NCBI GenBank assembly: GCA_964534175.1
Contig: CAZHNS010000018.1
Span: forward strand, 1 to 50,350
Length of the DNA: 50,350 bases
Source: JAFGHJ01 sp964534175
GTDB taxonomy: Bacteria > Hydrothermota > UBA3072
Reading direction: 5' to 3'
Below, in pieces: positions 33,773-41,528 of this stretch. A program made the translations under genes and the position numbers. Position 1 is the first letter of the stretch, and each line of letters opens with the position of its first letter. The notes below the pieces were generated by a model that saw only the letters and a program-made list of their open reading frames with translations, made no database searches and was not told where the DNA came from.

Positions 33773-34249
33773 CTAATACTCTTCAAGTTTTTTCATGTTC
33801 TCGATGGCTTCATAAAACCCTTGTTTCTTAAATTTGTTTTCCCATATCTCTACCGGTACAAAACTCATAGTAACGGTTGTACTTTTCCCAACCATGAGCC
33901 TATCCCCAACTTTTAAATAAAACGCCTTTAAAACATCCTTAGTTAAACGAGTTACACTATTATCGATCTTAAGCATAACAAAAGCTCTGCCGTTAAAGTA
34001 GTGTATTTCTTCACAGTTGTTTATTTCTTTTACGAATTTTTTAAATACCGATTTTAAAGCAGTCTCTTTTTTTATCATACCGAAACCGCTTTCTCCTCTG
34101 TGCCCGGTTATTAGAATAACATAATCCTGTTCAGAAATTTTATAATGAGAAATAGCTTTTGGCGGAACACTTAAAGTTAAATTTTCTTTTATTTTGGATA
34201 TGCCGAAAGCTTCCTTTGTTCCCGGCATCCCCGGCATAAGACTTGGCAT
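33773..34249 (-). CDS. Hypothetical protein with two AbrB/MraZ-like halves
   Basis: I do not recognise a named family. The 158-residue protein has two similar halves, each with a strand, a short helix and a GD-type turn. The first is ENLTLSVPPKAISHYKISEQDYVILI; the second is RLTKDVLKAFYLKVGDRLMVG. This is the pattern of swapped-hairpin AbrB/SpoVT/MraZ domains, which bind DNA, but no DNA-contact signature is certain. The start MPSLMPGMPG has no ribosome site. It lies 39 bases after the zinc-ribbon gene on the same strand and may be cotranscribed. DNA binding is inference. Confidence 0.6.
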   Translation of the reverse strand: MPSLMPGMPGTKEAFGISKIKENLTLSVPPKAISHYKISEQDYVILITGHRGESGFGMIKKETALKSVFKKFVKEINNCEEIHYFNGRAFVMLKIDNSVTRLTKDVLKAFYLKVGDRLMVGKSTTVTMSFVPVEIWENKFKKQGFYEAIENMKKLEEY

Positions 34250-34288
34250 TATTTATGTATCAATTCAACCCAGAAGTTGTTCATTAAA

Positions 34289-34690
34289 TTAAAGGAGGTC
34301 AACACTTCCCCCACACAGAGGACATACTTTTCCGCCGGAGGGATCGTTTGGAGCCTTCTTGGCAAGGCATTTTAGGCAATATATCTTCCCACAATCCTTA
34401 CATTTAAAAGCTCTCCTTTCTTTAAAAGCTCTCCTTTCTTCTATTTCTTTATGAAGTTTTTTTAATCTATCCCTTTCCTGACTTATTTTGCTATAATCTT
34501 TATCATAAGATGCACCTCCAAAGCTCAGATAAGTTGTCCCTGATATTTTCACCTGGCCTGTGACCAGATCAACCTTTAAGCCTTCTTTTTCGCACAAGGC
34601 ATAGAAATCATTTGTGTTTAAAACATTGACTTTGCATAGTTCGCATTTCATACCTAAAGATTCGCTTTTGTTTTCGCCAAACGATTCCAT
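34289..34690 (-). CDS. Small zinc-ribbon protein
   Basis: A 133-residue protein with cysteine pairs MKCELCK near the N-terminus and CKDCGKIYCLKCLAKK and CPLCGG near the C-terminus, giving probably two zinc sites. Between them is a charged coiled-coil-like helix (ISQERDRLKKLHKEIEERR). An exact 18-base tandem duplication repeats ERRAFK twice before the second zinc site. I choose ATG at 34690, nine bases after GGAG; a longer frame would begin at a TTG at 34723. The function is unknown; such proteins often bind nucleic acid or partner proteins. It precedes the AbrB/MraZ-like gene. Confidence 0.72.
   Translation of the reverse strand: MESFGENKSESLGMKCELCKVNVLNTNDFYALCEKEGLKVDLVTGQVKISGTTYLSFGGASYDKDYSKISQERDRLKKLHKEIEERRAFKERRAFKCKDCGKIYCLKCLAKKAPNDPSGGKVCPLCGGSVDLL
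34403..34438. repeat. Exact 18-base tandem duplication in the zinc-ribbon gene
   Basis: Two identical in-frame units TTTAAAAGCTCTCCTTTC lie side by side and add six residues (ERRAFK) without breaking the frame. Confidence 0.9.
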
Positions 34691-34858
34691 CCACGCTTTC
34701 TCCTTTTTTAATATTTTTATCAAATTTTCTTCTTTGTCAACCTGATTAGTATGAATTTAAAACTTTGGGGTTGTTTTTCTTGCCAAAAAAAAATTAGTGT
34801 AATTTATGTTAATCGCGTACAATCTTGTGGCTTATTTTTATGTAGGGGGTAGGAATCC

Positions 34859-34886
34859 TTGACAAACAAAACTGAAGGGATATATT
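34859..34886 (+). promoter_or_regulatory. Putative sigma70 promoter of the transketolase gene
   Basis: TTGACA, 16 bases, TATATT, with the ATG 37 bases downstream and an AAGGAG ribosome site between. Confidence 0.7.
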
Positions 34887-34922
34887 CCAAAAATATCAAG
34901 CTAAAATGTAAGGAGATGAAAA

Positions 34923-36851
34923 ATGTCTGATAATTTAAAAAACTGGTTTAGAGCAAAAGAAGAATACAGGTTTAAGAGTAAAAATATTTCAGAGGAAGTA
35001 CTATCAAAATTAGAGGAAACAGCAAGGTTGTGTAGAGGAGATATTGTTAAAATGACAACAGTTGCCGGCTCGGGACATCCGGGTGGGTCGATGTCCTCTA
35101 TCGACATTTATACAACAGTGTATGGTCTTGCCGAGCTTACGAAGGACGAAATAGTTGTAAGTCATGGACATACTTCTCCCGGCGTATACTCAATACTCGG
35201 CAGGCTTGGGATATTAGATACAGAAGAGATTATAGCTTTCTTCAGGCACATTTCCGGCCCTTATGAAGGACACGTAGAGTCTCATCTTCCCGGAATAGTC
35301 TGGTCTACGGGTAACCTTGGACAGGGTCTTTCCGCAGCCTGCGGTTTTGCTATGGCAAAAAAACTTAAAAAAGATACTTCGAGAGTCTTCGCGCTTATGA
35401 GTGACGCTGAACAGGCAAAGGGTCAGGTGGCAGAAGGAAGAAGATTTGCTTCTAAATTCAAATGCAGCAATATAACGGTCGTTATTGACGATAACAACAG
35501 GCAAATATCCGGAAAAGTCGAGGATATAATGCCTATAAATATAAAAGAGGACTATCTTGCCGATGGATGGAAAGTTCTCGAAGTGTGCGGACACGACTTT
35601 AAAGAATTATACGAAGCAATACACGTGGCAAATAACGATGATTCTGTACCTTACGCGATACTTGCGAAAACTGTTATGTGTAAAGGAGCTTCTTTTATAG
35701 AAGGAGATGAAAGTTATCATGGCAAGGCATTGTCAAAAGAAGAAATCGATAAGGCGTTAAAAGAACTGAATATAGAAAACGATATAGATGAGTATATCAA
35801 AAGAAGAGAAACAGAAAAGGCAAAACCGGTTACACCGAGCCAGAACGTTTATCCTCTGCCGAAGCTCGATTTGGGTGAACCTGTAGAGTACAAAGTTGGA
35901 GAGAAAGCCGCTAACAGAGATGTTTACGGTACCGCCCTGGCAGATATGGCAAAAAGAAATGACCCGGGAACCATCGTCGTGACGGACTGCGACCTTGCAA
36001 GCTCGGTAAGGACTCATAAGTTCGCTAAGGAACGTCCCGAATATTTTATTCAGAATGGCGTTAGCGAACACAACACCGCCACCATTTCCGGAGTCCTTTC
36101 AATTCGAGGATTTCAGACATTTTTCTCTGACTTTGGAGTTTTTTCCTTCGACGAAACATATAACCAGCATCGTTTAAATGCGATAAACAATACAAAACTT
36201 CGTATTGTTTCGACTCATAACGGTCTTAACGTCGGTGAGGATGGAAAAACTCATCAGTGTGTAGACTTTATAGGGTTAATAAAAAACATTCCCGGTTTTG
36301 AAATTATAATTCCGGCAGACCCAAACCAAACAGACAGGGTTACTCGATATATAACAACAATGAACAGCAACGTTGCCGTTGTTGTGGGAAGAGCTAAAAG
36401 CCCTGTGGTGGAAGACGAAAACGGTAAACCCTTCTTTGGTGGAAATTATAAATTCGAATACGGTAAAATCGACAAGGTAAGAGAAGGAAAAGATGGAGTT
36501 CTCCTTTCTTACGGATATCCTTTTGCCTTTGCATCACAAGCGAGAGATATTCTTAAAGGTAAAGGACTTGAAATCGCCGTAATGAACGTTTCCTGTCCCC
36601 TTGCAATCAGCGAAAGAGACGTAGCCTCTATTGCAGAATACAAGAATGTCTTCACCTACGAGGAGCACCTACTCTCCAGCGGGCTCGCCTGTATAATGGG
36701 AAGTCTTTTAGCAAGAAGCGGAAAAGCTGTTAACTTACACAGCTATGGTGTTAAGGGCTTTTCTCCTTCAGGTGCAAGCGGAGATCTATTTAAAGCATTA
36801 GAACTAGACCCGGAGTCGATTGCAGCCAAGATTGAAAAAGCAATAAAATAA
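34923..36851 (+). CDS. tkt: Transketolase
   Basis: Transketolase moves two-carbon units between sugar phosphates in the pentose phosphate pathway, using thiamine diphosphate. Full length (642) with all three domains: GSGHPGGSMS and SHGHTSPGVY near residues 50-80, STGNLGQGLSAACG, VIDDNN, then NGVSEHNT with the catalytic Glu and IIPADPNQ. The usual GDGE metal loop reads SDAEQAKGQVAEG: the Asp is kept, but both flanking glycines have changed to Ser and Ala. This places it in a divergent branch, so a related ThDP reaction cannot be ruled out. It is monocistronic, with its own promoter and a strong terminator. Confidence 0.9.
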   Translation: MSDNLKNWFRAKEEYRFKSKNISEEVLSKLEETARLCRGDIVKMTTVAGSGHPGGSMSSIDIYTTVYGLAELTKDEIVVSHGHTSPGVYSILGRLGILDTEEIIAFFRHISGPYEGHVESHLPGIVWSTGNLGQGLSAACGFAMAKKLKKDTSRVFALMSDAEQAKGQVAEGRRFASKFKCSNITVVIDDNNRQISGKVEDIMPINIKEDYLADGWKVLEVCGHDFKELYEAIHVANNDDSVPYAILAKTVMCKGASFIEGDESYHGKALSKEEIDKALKELNIENDIDEYIKRRETEKAKPVTPSQNVYPLPKLDLGEPVEYKVGEKAANRDVYGTALADMAKRNDPGTIVVTDCDLASSVRTHKFAKERPEYFIQNGVSEHNTATISGVLSIRGFQTFFSDFGVFSFDETYNQHRLNAINNTKLRIVSTHNGLNVGEDGKTHQCVDFIGLIKNIPGFEIIIPADPNQTDRVTRYITTMNSNVAVVVGRAKSPVVEDENGKPFFGGNYKFEYGKIDKVREGKDGVLLSYGYPFAFASQARDILKGKGLEIAVMNVSCPLAISERDVASIAEYKNVFTYEEHLLSSGLACIMGSLLARSGKAVNLHSYGVKGFSPSGASGDLFKALELDPESIAAKIEKAIK

Positions 36852-36874
36852 TAGAAAACAGTAAAAAACAACTT

Positions 36875-36911
36875 AAAAAGAGGAGACTATTAATGGTCTC
36901 CTCTTTTTTTT
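36875..36911 (+). terminator. Strong Rho-independent terminator after tkt
   Basis: GAGGAGAC, loop TATTAATG, GTCTCCTC, then eight Ts; A residues upstream extend pairing. Nearly ideal form. Confidence 0.93.
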
Positions 36912-36942
36912 ACATAAACTAACAATTATTACTAAAAGTATC

Positions 36943-36971
36943 TTGACAAAAAATAAAAATTGGCTTATGCT
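36943..36971 (+). promoter_or_regulatory. Putative promoter of the BNR-like secreted protein gene
   Basis: TTGACA, 17 bases, TATGCT; TAATAT follows a few bases later. The start codon is about 68 bases downstream. Confidence 0.6.
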
Positions 36972-37038
36972 TAATATATAGCTTCTCAAAAAATATATAG
37001 AGAAGAATTTATTAAACCTCTTGAAAAGGGAGGTGCTT

Positions 37039-38508
37039 ATGAAGGGGTATATCTTTTTTTTAGTTTGTTTTTTACTAATATCTTCTGCCTTATTTTTAGA
37101 AGATGCAAGAGCTAACAAACCCGAATTATCATCGGAAAGATGGGAGAGCGATATTCGGATTGGCGACAAGGATTCTGTTAGCACCGTAGTTTTTGATGTG
37201 TCTTCTGCGGGTGGAACTTTGTTCGCCGCGTTTAAAAATACTGAGAACGGGACTGATTACTGGACCGTAAGTATATCTACCGATTTAGGCGAAACATGGA
37301 TGGAGACTGGCTTTATGGGTCCGGGTATTGGCGATATCGACGCGGCCTTTTTCAAAACATATTTTTATCTTGTATACTCAATCGGTAATAAGGTACTTAT
37401 AAGAAGATTCCATGCTAGCAATGGTAGCTGGGACCTTACTTACGGCACAGACACGGTGACTTCAAGTGGATCCAATATACGAGAAATTGCGTTTGCTTCC
37501 ACACAAGACTTCTCCCCTCAAACTCGAGTATACTGTTTTGTCCTCCGGGATGATAATTCACTTGAATATCACTATTCTAGTGAAGACGTTGAAACGTGGA
37601 GCACTCTTGGCGTAGTTTCCGTAAACGCAGATAGAGGACTCGATGCGTGCTGTAATGAAGGATATTCAAGTGAGTATGTATGGTGTTCTTATATTGGCAC
37701 CAATGACAGTGTTTATATAGGATCGGTGGGGTCTGACTGGAACTCCTATGGGCCTCTCACCGATGTAGCTTGGTCTATATCAGGATTCTCCTCAACCTCT
37801 ATAGGAGCATACAGAGATATTGTTATGGTTCTCTATCCATATGTTTTTTCAGAATTTGGTTGCGCAGTTAAAAGTTGTGTTTCTTATAACGGAGGTGATA
37901 GCTGGGAGTACGAAGGAACAGTGTTCAATAGTTCCCTTACAATGGGTGCAGGCGACATTACAGCAAGGAGAGAAGCCGGGTTTGGAGTTGTTATTAATGA
38001 TTATAATTTTGGTCTTTATACACACAGAGATTACGCTCCCGGGGAATGGAGTGACACTGTACATTTTACAAATCCAGGTATGACAGCATATCGTATTAAA
38101 CCCTCAATTGAAAACATATCAACGGAATGTTATGGAATGGTATATGTGGATTATCCTACAATGGGAGCCTGGTTTGATATAAGTGATCGGCCGCCACCCG
38201 GTATCGAAGAGAACGCTCCCAGAGGGGAAGAGGTATTTATTCTTAACGCCACCCCATCCGTATTCAGCGGCAGAACATCCATAGAATACATCCTACCGAC
38301 ACAGCAGAATATATCACTGGATGTGTATGATGTTCTTGGAAATCATGTTATAAACCTTGTGAGCGGTGATGTTCCGGCAGGCAACCATTCCACCAGCTGG
38401 GATGGAAAAGACGCTTTAAGTAATGCTGTTTCGAACGGTATGTACTTCTGTGTCTTAAAAGTAAACGGAAAGGAAAATACAAATACGAAAATCACTCTGA
38501 TTAAATAG
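37039..38508 (+). CDS. Secreted BNR/sialidase-fold-like protein with T9SS sorting domain
   Basis: The 489-residue product starts MKGYIFFLVCFLLISSALF, a clear signal peptide. The middle contains Asp-box-like motifs (SISTDLGETWMETG, SYNGGDSWEYEG) and repeated beta segments, pointing to a beta-propeller of the BNR/sialidase type. No sialidase arginine triad is obvious, so it is more likely a binding or structural propeller. The last 85 residues form a FlgD-like T9SS type A sorting domain (ISLDVYDVLGNHVINL, SNGMYFCVLKVN, ending ITLIK). I choose ATG at 37039, five bases after GGAGG, over a TTG at 37021 that includes that site. It has its own promoter and a terminator. Confidence 0.85.
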   Translation: MKGYIFFLVCFLLISSALFLEDARANKPELSSERWESDIRIGDKDSVSTVVFDVSSAGGTLFAAFKNTENGTDYWTVSISTDLGETWMETGFMGPGIGDIDAAFFKTYFYLVYSIGNKVLIRRFHASNGSWDLTYGTDTVTSSGSNIREIAFASTQDFSPQTRVYCFVLRDDNSLEYHYSSEDVETWSTLGVVSVNADRGLDACCNEGYSSEYVWCSYIGTNDSVYIGSVGSDWNSYGPLTDVAWSISGFSSTSIGAYRDIVMVLYPYVFSEFGCAVKSCVSYNGGDSWEYEGTVFNSSLTMGAGDITARREAGFGVVINDYNFGLYTHRDYAPGEWSDTVHFTNPGMTAYRIKPSIENISTECYGMVYVDYPTMGAWFDISDRPPPGIEENAPRGEEVFILNATPSVFSGRTSIEYILPTQQNISLDVYDVLGNHVINLVSGDVPAGNHSTSWDGKDALSNAVSNGMYFCVLKVNGKENTNTKITLIK

Positions 38509-38529
38509 AAAAAATCTTATTGCTTTATT

Positions 38530-38561
38530 AAAAAGGCAGGGTTTAACCCTGCCTTTTTTTT
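38530..38561. terminator. Bidirectional Rho-independent terminator
   Basis: A-rich flank, perfect GGCAGGG/CCCTGCC stem around TTTAA, then eight Ts. It serves the BNR-like gene on the forward strand and msrB on the reverse strand. Confidence 0.93.
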
Positions 38562-39087
38562 ATTTCTTCTTAAAATCCAGTGCTTTTGAATTTATGCAGA
38601 ATCTTTTACCGGTTGGAGGAGGGCCATCGTCAAAAACATGTCCTAGATGCCCTCCACATCTACCACAAAGAACTTCTGTCCTCACCATCCCTCCTGTCGA
38701 GTCTGGTTTTGCCTCTATTTTTCCCTCTTCTATCGCCTGGTAAAAACTTGGCCAGCCTGTTCCCGATTCAAATTTTGAATCTGAGCTAAAAAGCTCATTC
38801 CCGCAGGCGGCACATACATATATTCCTTTTTCTTTATTTTTGTAATATTTACCCGTAAAAGGCCTCTCCGTGCCTTTATCCAACATAATAAAGCATACAT
38901 CAGGAGGAAGTTCCTTTCTCCATTCTTCTTCTGTTTTCACAATTTTATCCGTTTTTTTCATATTTACCTCTTTTTCACTACTTGTATTAATCTCTTTTTC
39001 TTTGGTATTATCGATTACTTTCTCTGCTTTTGAGCAGGATACAACAAAAGAAAAAATCAAAATAATTAAAATCCATTTTTTTACCAT
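38560..39087 (-). CDS. msrB: Peptide-methionine (R)-S-oxide reductase, lipoprotein form
   Basis: MsrB repairs methionine R-sulfoxide in oxidised proteins. The 175-residue protein has a lipoprotein signal ending FVVSC, a linker rich in Lys/Glu/Ser, and the MsrB domain. The two zinc CxxC pairs are CAACGNE and CGRCGGH, followed by SGTGWPSFY, HLGHVFDDGPPPTGKRFC with the catalytic Cys, and INSKALDF. Being lipidated, it should work outside the cytoplasm and protect envelope proteins. The start ATG at 39087 lies five bases after GGAGG; a GTG at 39093 overlaps that site. It ends at a shared bidirectional terminator. Confidence 0.95.
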   Translation of the reverse strand: MVKKWILIILIFSFVVSCSKAEKVIDNTKEKEINTSSEKEVNMKKTDKIVKTEEEWRKELPPDVCFIMLDKGTERPFTGKYYKNKEKGIYVCAACGNELFSSDSKFESGTGWPSFYQAIEEGKIEAKPDSTGGMVRTEVLCGRCGGHLGHVFDDGPPPTGKRFCINSKALDFKKK

Positions 39088-39440
39088 TTTCACCTCCGGT
39101 GTATTTTAATCTTTAATATTAAAGACGTTTCATAAGTGAAGCGGTTCCGTATAAAGAATACTCTTATCGTAGAGAAAGCATCAAACGCAGTGTGAGAAAG
39201 CTACAAAAATGTAAAAATCAAATATCAAAATGGAAAAATACAAATCAAAATTCAAAAATTAGTTAAAAACCACGAACAAACAAAAAGTTTTTGTATTTAA
39301 GGGAGGTGGGATAATTTTACAATTTAATATGTAATTTTGCTTTTTAATTTTTAATATTTAATTTATATCCAAAGCTTCAAAAAAAATTTATTTGATTTTG
39401 ATAATTTTTAAACCTATAGAAATCATTAGAATAGGGGAAG
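39088..39440. other. Intergenic region with palindrome and repeat copy C
   Basis: This 353-base spacer between msrB and the ATPase gene holds a perfect 14-base palindrome CTTTAATATTAAAG at 39111-39124, in the presumed msrB leader. A weak TTGATG-18-TATTCT promoter on the reverse strand lies upstream of it, and the paired repeat copy C occupies 39205-39365. No gene is seen. Confidence 0.5.
39205..39365. repeat. Paired AT-rich intergenic repeat, copy C
   Basis: The left arm (39205-39262, AAATCAAATATCAAAATGG) and right arm (39300-39365, GGGAGGTGGGATAATTTT then the GCTTTTTAATTTTT tail) are imperfect inverted copies. A small ACAAAAAGTTTTTGT stem lies between them. It closely matches copy B. Confidence 0.7.
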
Positions 39441-40523
39441 TCAATATTCTCCCGGGAAATGGCACTTGACAAAAACGCCCTTTTCTTTTTCTTCGAAAAG
39501 GGGGTCTTCTTTCTTGCATATGTCACGAGCGATAGGGCAGCGGGGGTGAAAACAACATCCGCTTGGTTTGTTTAGAGCAGAAGGGACTTCTCCTTTAAGA
39601 GGTTGTTTTTTCGTTTTCTTTCTTGGGTCTGCCTCAGGTACTGCCGATAACAGGACTTTTGTATAGGGGTTTAGAGGGTTTTTATATATTTTATCAGCAG
39701 GACCCATTTCCATAATAAAACCCAGATACATCACTGCAATTCTGTGTGCTATATGTCTGACAACCGATAAGTCGTGAGAGATAAAAATATAAGTTACTTT
39801 GAATTCATCCTGTAAGTCCTGCATTAAATTTATAACCTGCGCTTGAACAGAAACGTCCAGTGCGGAAACAGGTTCATCCGCAATTATAAGTTCCGGATTT
39901 GTAGATAAAGCCCTAGCTATTCCTACTCTCTGGCGCTGCCCTCCTGAAAACTCATGAGGATATCTGTAAATGTGTTCCTCGCTCATTCCGACTTTTTCTA
40001 GAAGGTCTTTTACTATTTCCTTATTCTCTTTTTTCTTCCCTCGGTGGACAATCAAAGGCTCTTCTATTATATCCCCAACTGTGAATCGCGGATTGAGCGA
40101 CGAGTATGGATCCTGAAATATCATTTGAATTTTAGAACGGTAAGGCATAAGTTCCCTTCTGTTTAACTTCGGAAGAGCTATCTTTACTCTCTGTTTTTGG
40201 GAATTTTCTAAAATTTCCTCATCGTAATAGAAAATATCTCCTGAAGTGGGATTAAGAATCCTAACGAGAGTTTTTCCTATTGTCGACTTACCGCATCCGG
40301 TTTCACCGACAAGGCCGAAGACTTCTCCTTTACGAATAGAAAAGCTCACTCCATCGACAGCTTTAACGTATCCTATAACTTTTCTGAAAACACCGCCTAA
40401 AACAGGGAAATACGTTTTTAAATTATTAACCTCAAGCATAACTTTTTTATCTTTTCCGTTTACCCTAAAGAGTTTTTGTTTTTCTTCCAGCAGATTTAAT
40501 TTTCTCTTCTTGAAATGATTCAT
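39441..40523 (-). CDS. Peptide ABC transporter ATP-binding protein (OppF/DppF type)
   Basis: One of two ATPases energising peptide import. Walker A GETGCGKS is at residues 73-80, the Q-loop at Q137, the signature FSGGQRQRV near 192-200, Walker B ELIIADEP at 211-218 and the H-loop at H250. The OppF-type C-terminal extension carries the cysteine motif GCCFHPRCPIARDIC. A 28-residue N-terminal extension precedes the conserved MLEVNNLKTYFPV. Its start overlaps the OppD-type gene by four bases (ATGA). In E. coli YejF both ATPases are fused; here they are separate. It is the last gene of the importer operon. Confidence 0.94.
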   Translation of the reverse strand: MNHFKKRKLNLLEEKQKLFRVNGKDKKVMLEVNNLKTYFPVLGGVFRKVIGYVKAVDGVSFSIRKGEVFGLVGETGCGKSTIGKTLVRILNPTSGDIFYYDEEILENSQKQRVKIALPKLNRRELMPYRSKIQMIFQDPYSSLNPRFTVGDIIEEPLIVHRGKKKENKEIVKDLLEKVGMSEEHIYRYPHEFSGGQRQRVGIARALSTNPELIIADEPVSALDVSVQAQVINLMQDLQDEFKVTYIFISHDLSVVRHIAHRIAVMYLGFIMEMGPADKIYKNPLNPYTKVLLSAVPEADPRKKTKKQPLKGEVPSALNKPSGCCFHPRCPIARDICKKEDPLFEEKEKGVFVKCHFPGEY

Positions 40524-41521
40524 CTGATTTTTCCTTCTTTTTTATAAAGATGACACCGTACAGAATGATTTTTCTCGACTTCTAAGAATTCTGGAACCGT
40601 TTTTTCACAAACAGGCATTTTGTACTTGCAGCGAGGATGAAAAGGACAGCCCTCCGGAAAATGTAGGATACCGGGAACGTTGCCCGGAATCGTAGTTAAT
40701 CTTTTTTTCTTTTTTCCTAGCGAGGGAATAGACCCCATAAGGCCTTTTGTATATGGATGGAGAGGATTTTCGAACAAAGTAGTCGTACTTGCCACTTCCT
40801 GTATTTTACCGCAGTACATAACCATAACTCTATCACAGGTTTCTGCTATAACGGCTAAATCATGAGTTATTAGAATAATGGCAGATTCTTTTCTTTTGTT
40901 TTTTATTTCCGTCATAAGCTTAAGAATTTGAGCCTGCACGGTTACGTCGAGGGCTGTTGTGGGCTCGTCGGCTATCAAAAGACTCGGGTCGCAGCAGAGA
41001 GCCATTGCTATCATTGCTCTTTGTCTCATCCCCCCGGAGAATTGGTGCGGATAATCATTCACTCTCCGCTCGGGGGAAGAGATGCCTACTCTTTTAAGCA
41101 TCTTTATCGCATTTTCTCTTGCTTCTCTTTTATCCATATTTCTGTGTATCATCAGAGGTTCCATTATTTGAACTCCCACTGTAAAAACCGGATTAAGAGA
41201 TGTCATAGGTTCCTGAAAAATCATCGATATTTCGTTACCGCGTTTTTTCCCCATCTCTTCCCATGAAAGACCCAACAAGTCCCGCTCACCGAAAAAGATT
41301 TTACCACTCGATATTTTTCCGGGAGGGTCCGGAATGAGACGCAAAATAGATAAAGCCGTAACCGACTTACCGGAACCTGATTCTCCTACAATTCCGAAAA
41401 ACTCACCTTCAAAAACGCAGAAATCCAACCCGTCGACCGCTTTTGCTTTTTGTTCCTCAATCATAAAGTAAGTCTTTAGATTTTCCACTTTTAACAACGT
41501 TTTTCTTTTTTTCTTCACCAT
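40520..41521 (-). CDS. Peptide ABC transporter ATP-binding protein (OppD/DppD type)
   Basis: Partner ATPase of the previous gene. Walker A GESGSGKS at residues 46-53, Q-loop in MIFQEPMTSLNP, signature FSGGMRQRAMIAMAL near 161-175, Walker B LLIADEP, and the C-terminal CPFHPRCKYKMPVC motif of the oligopeptide family, which may bind an iron-sulfur cluster in relatives. At 333 residues it is normal. It follows the YejE-like gene by seven bases and overlaps the OppF-type gene by four. It acts at the inner face of the membrane with the YejB/YejE-like permeases. Confidence 0.94.
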   Translation of the reverse strand: MVKKKRKTLLKVENLKTYFMIEEQKAKAVDGLDFCVFEGEFFGIVGESGSGKSVTALSILRLIPDPPGKISSGKIFFGERDLLGLSWEEMGKKRGNEISMIFQEPMTSLNPVFTVGVQIMEPLMIHRNMDKREARENAIKMLKRVGISSPERRVNDYPHQFSGGMRQRAMIAMALCCDPSLLIADEPTTALDVTVQAQILKLMTEIKNKRKESAIILITHDLAVIAETCDRVMVMYCGKIQEVASTTTLFENPLHPYTKGLMGSIPSLGKKKKRLTTIPGNVPGILHFPEGCPFHPRCKYKMPVCEKTVPEFLEVEKNHSVRCHLYKKEGKIR

Positions 41522-41528
41522 ACTTTAA

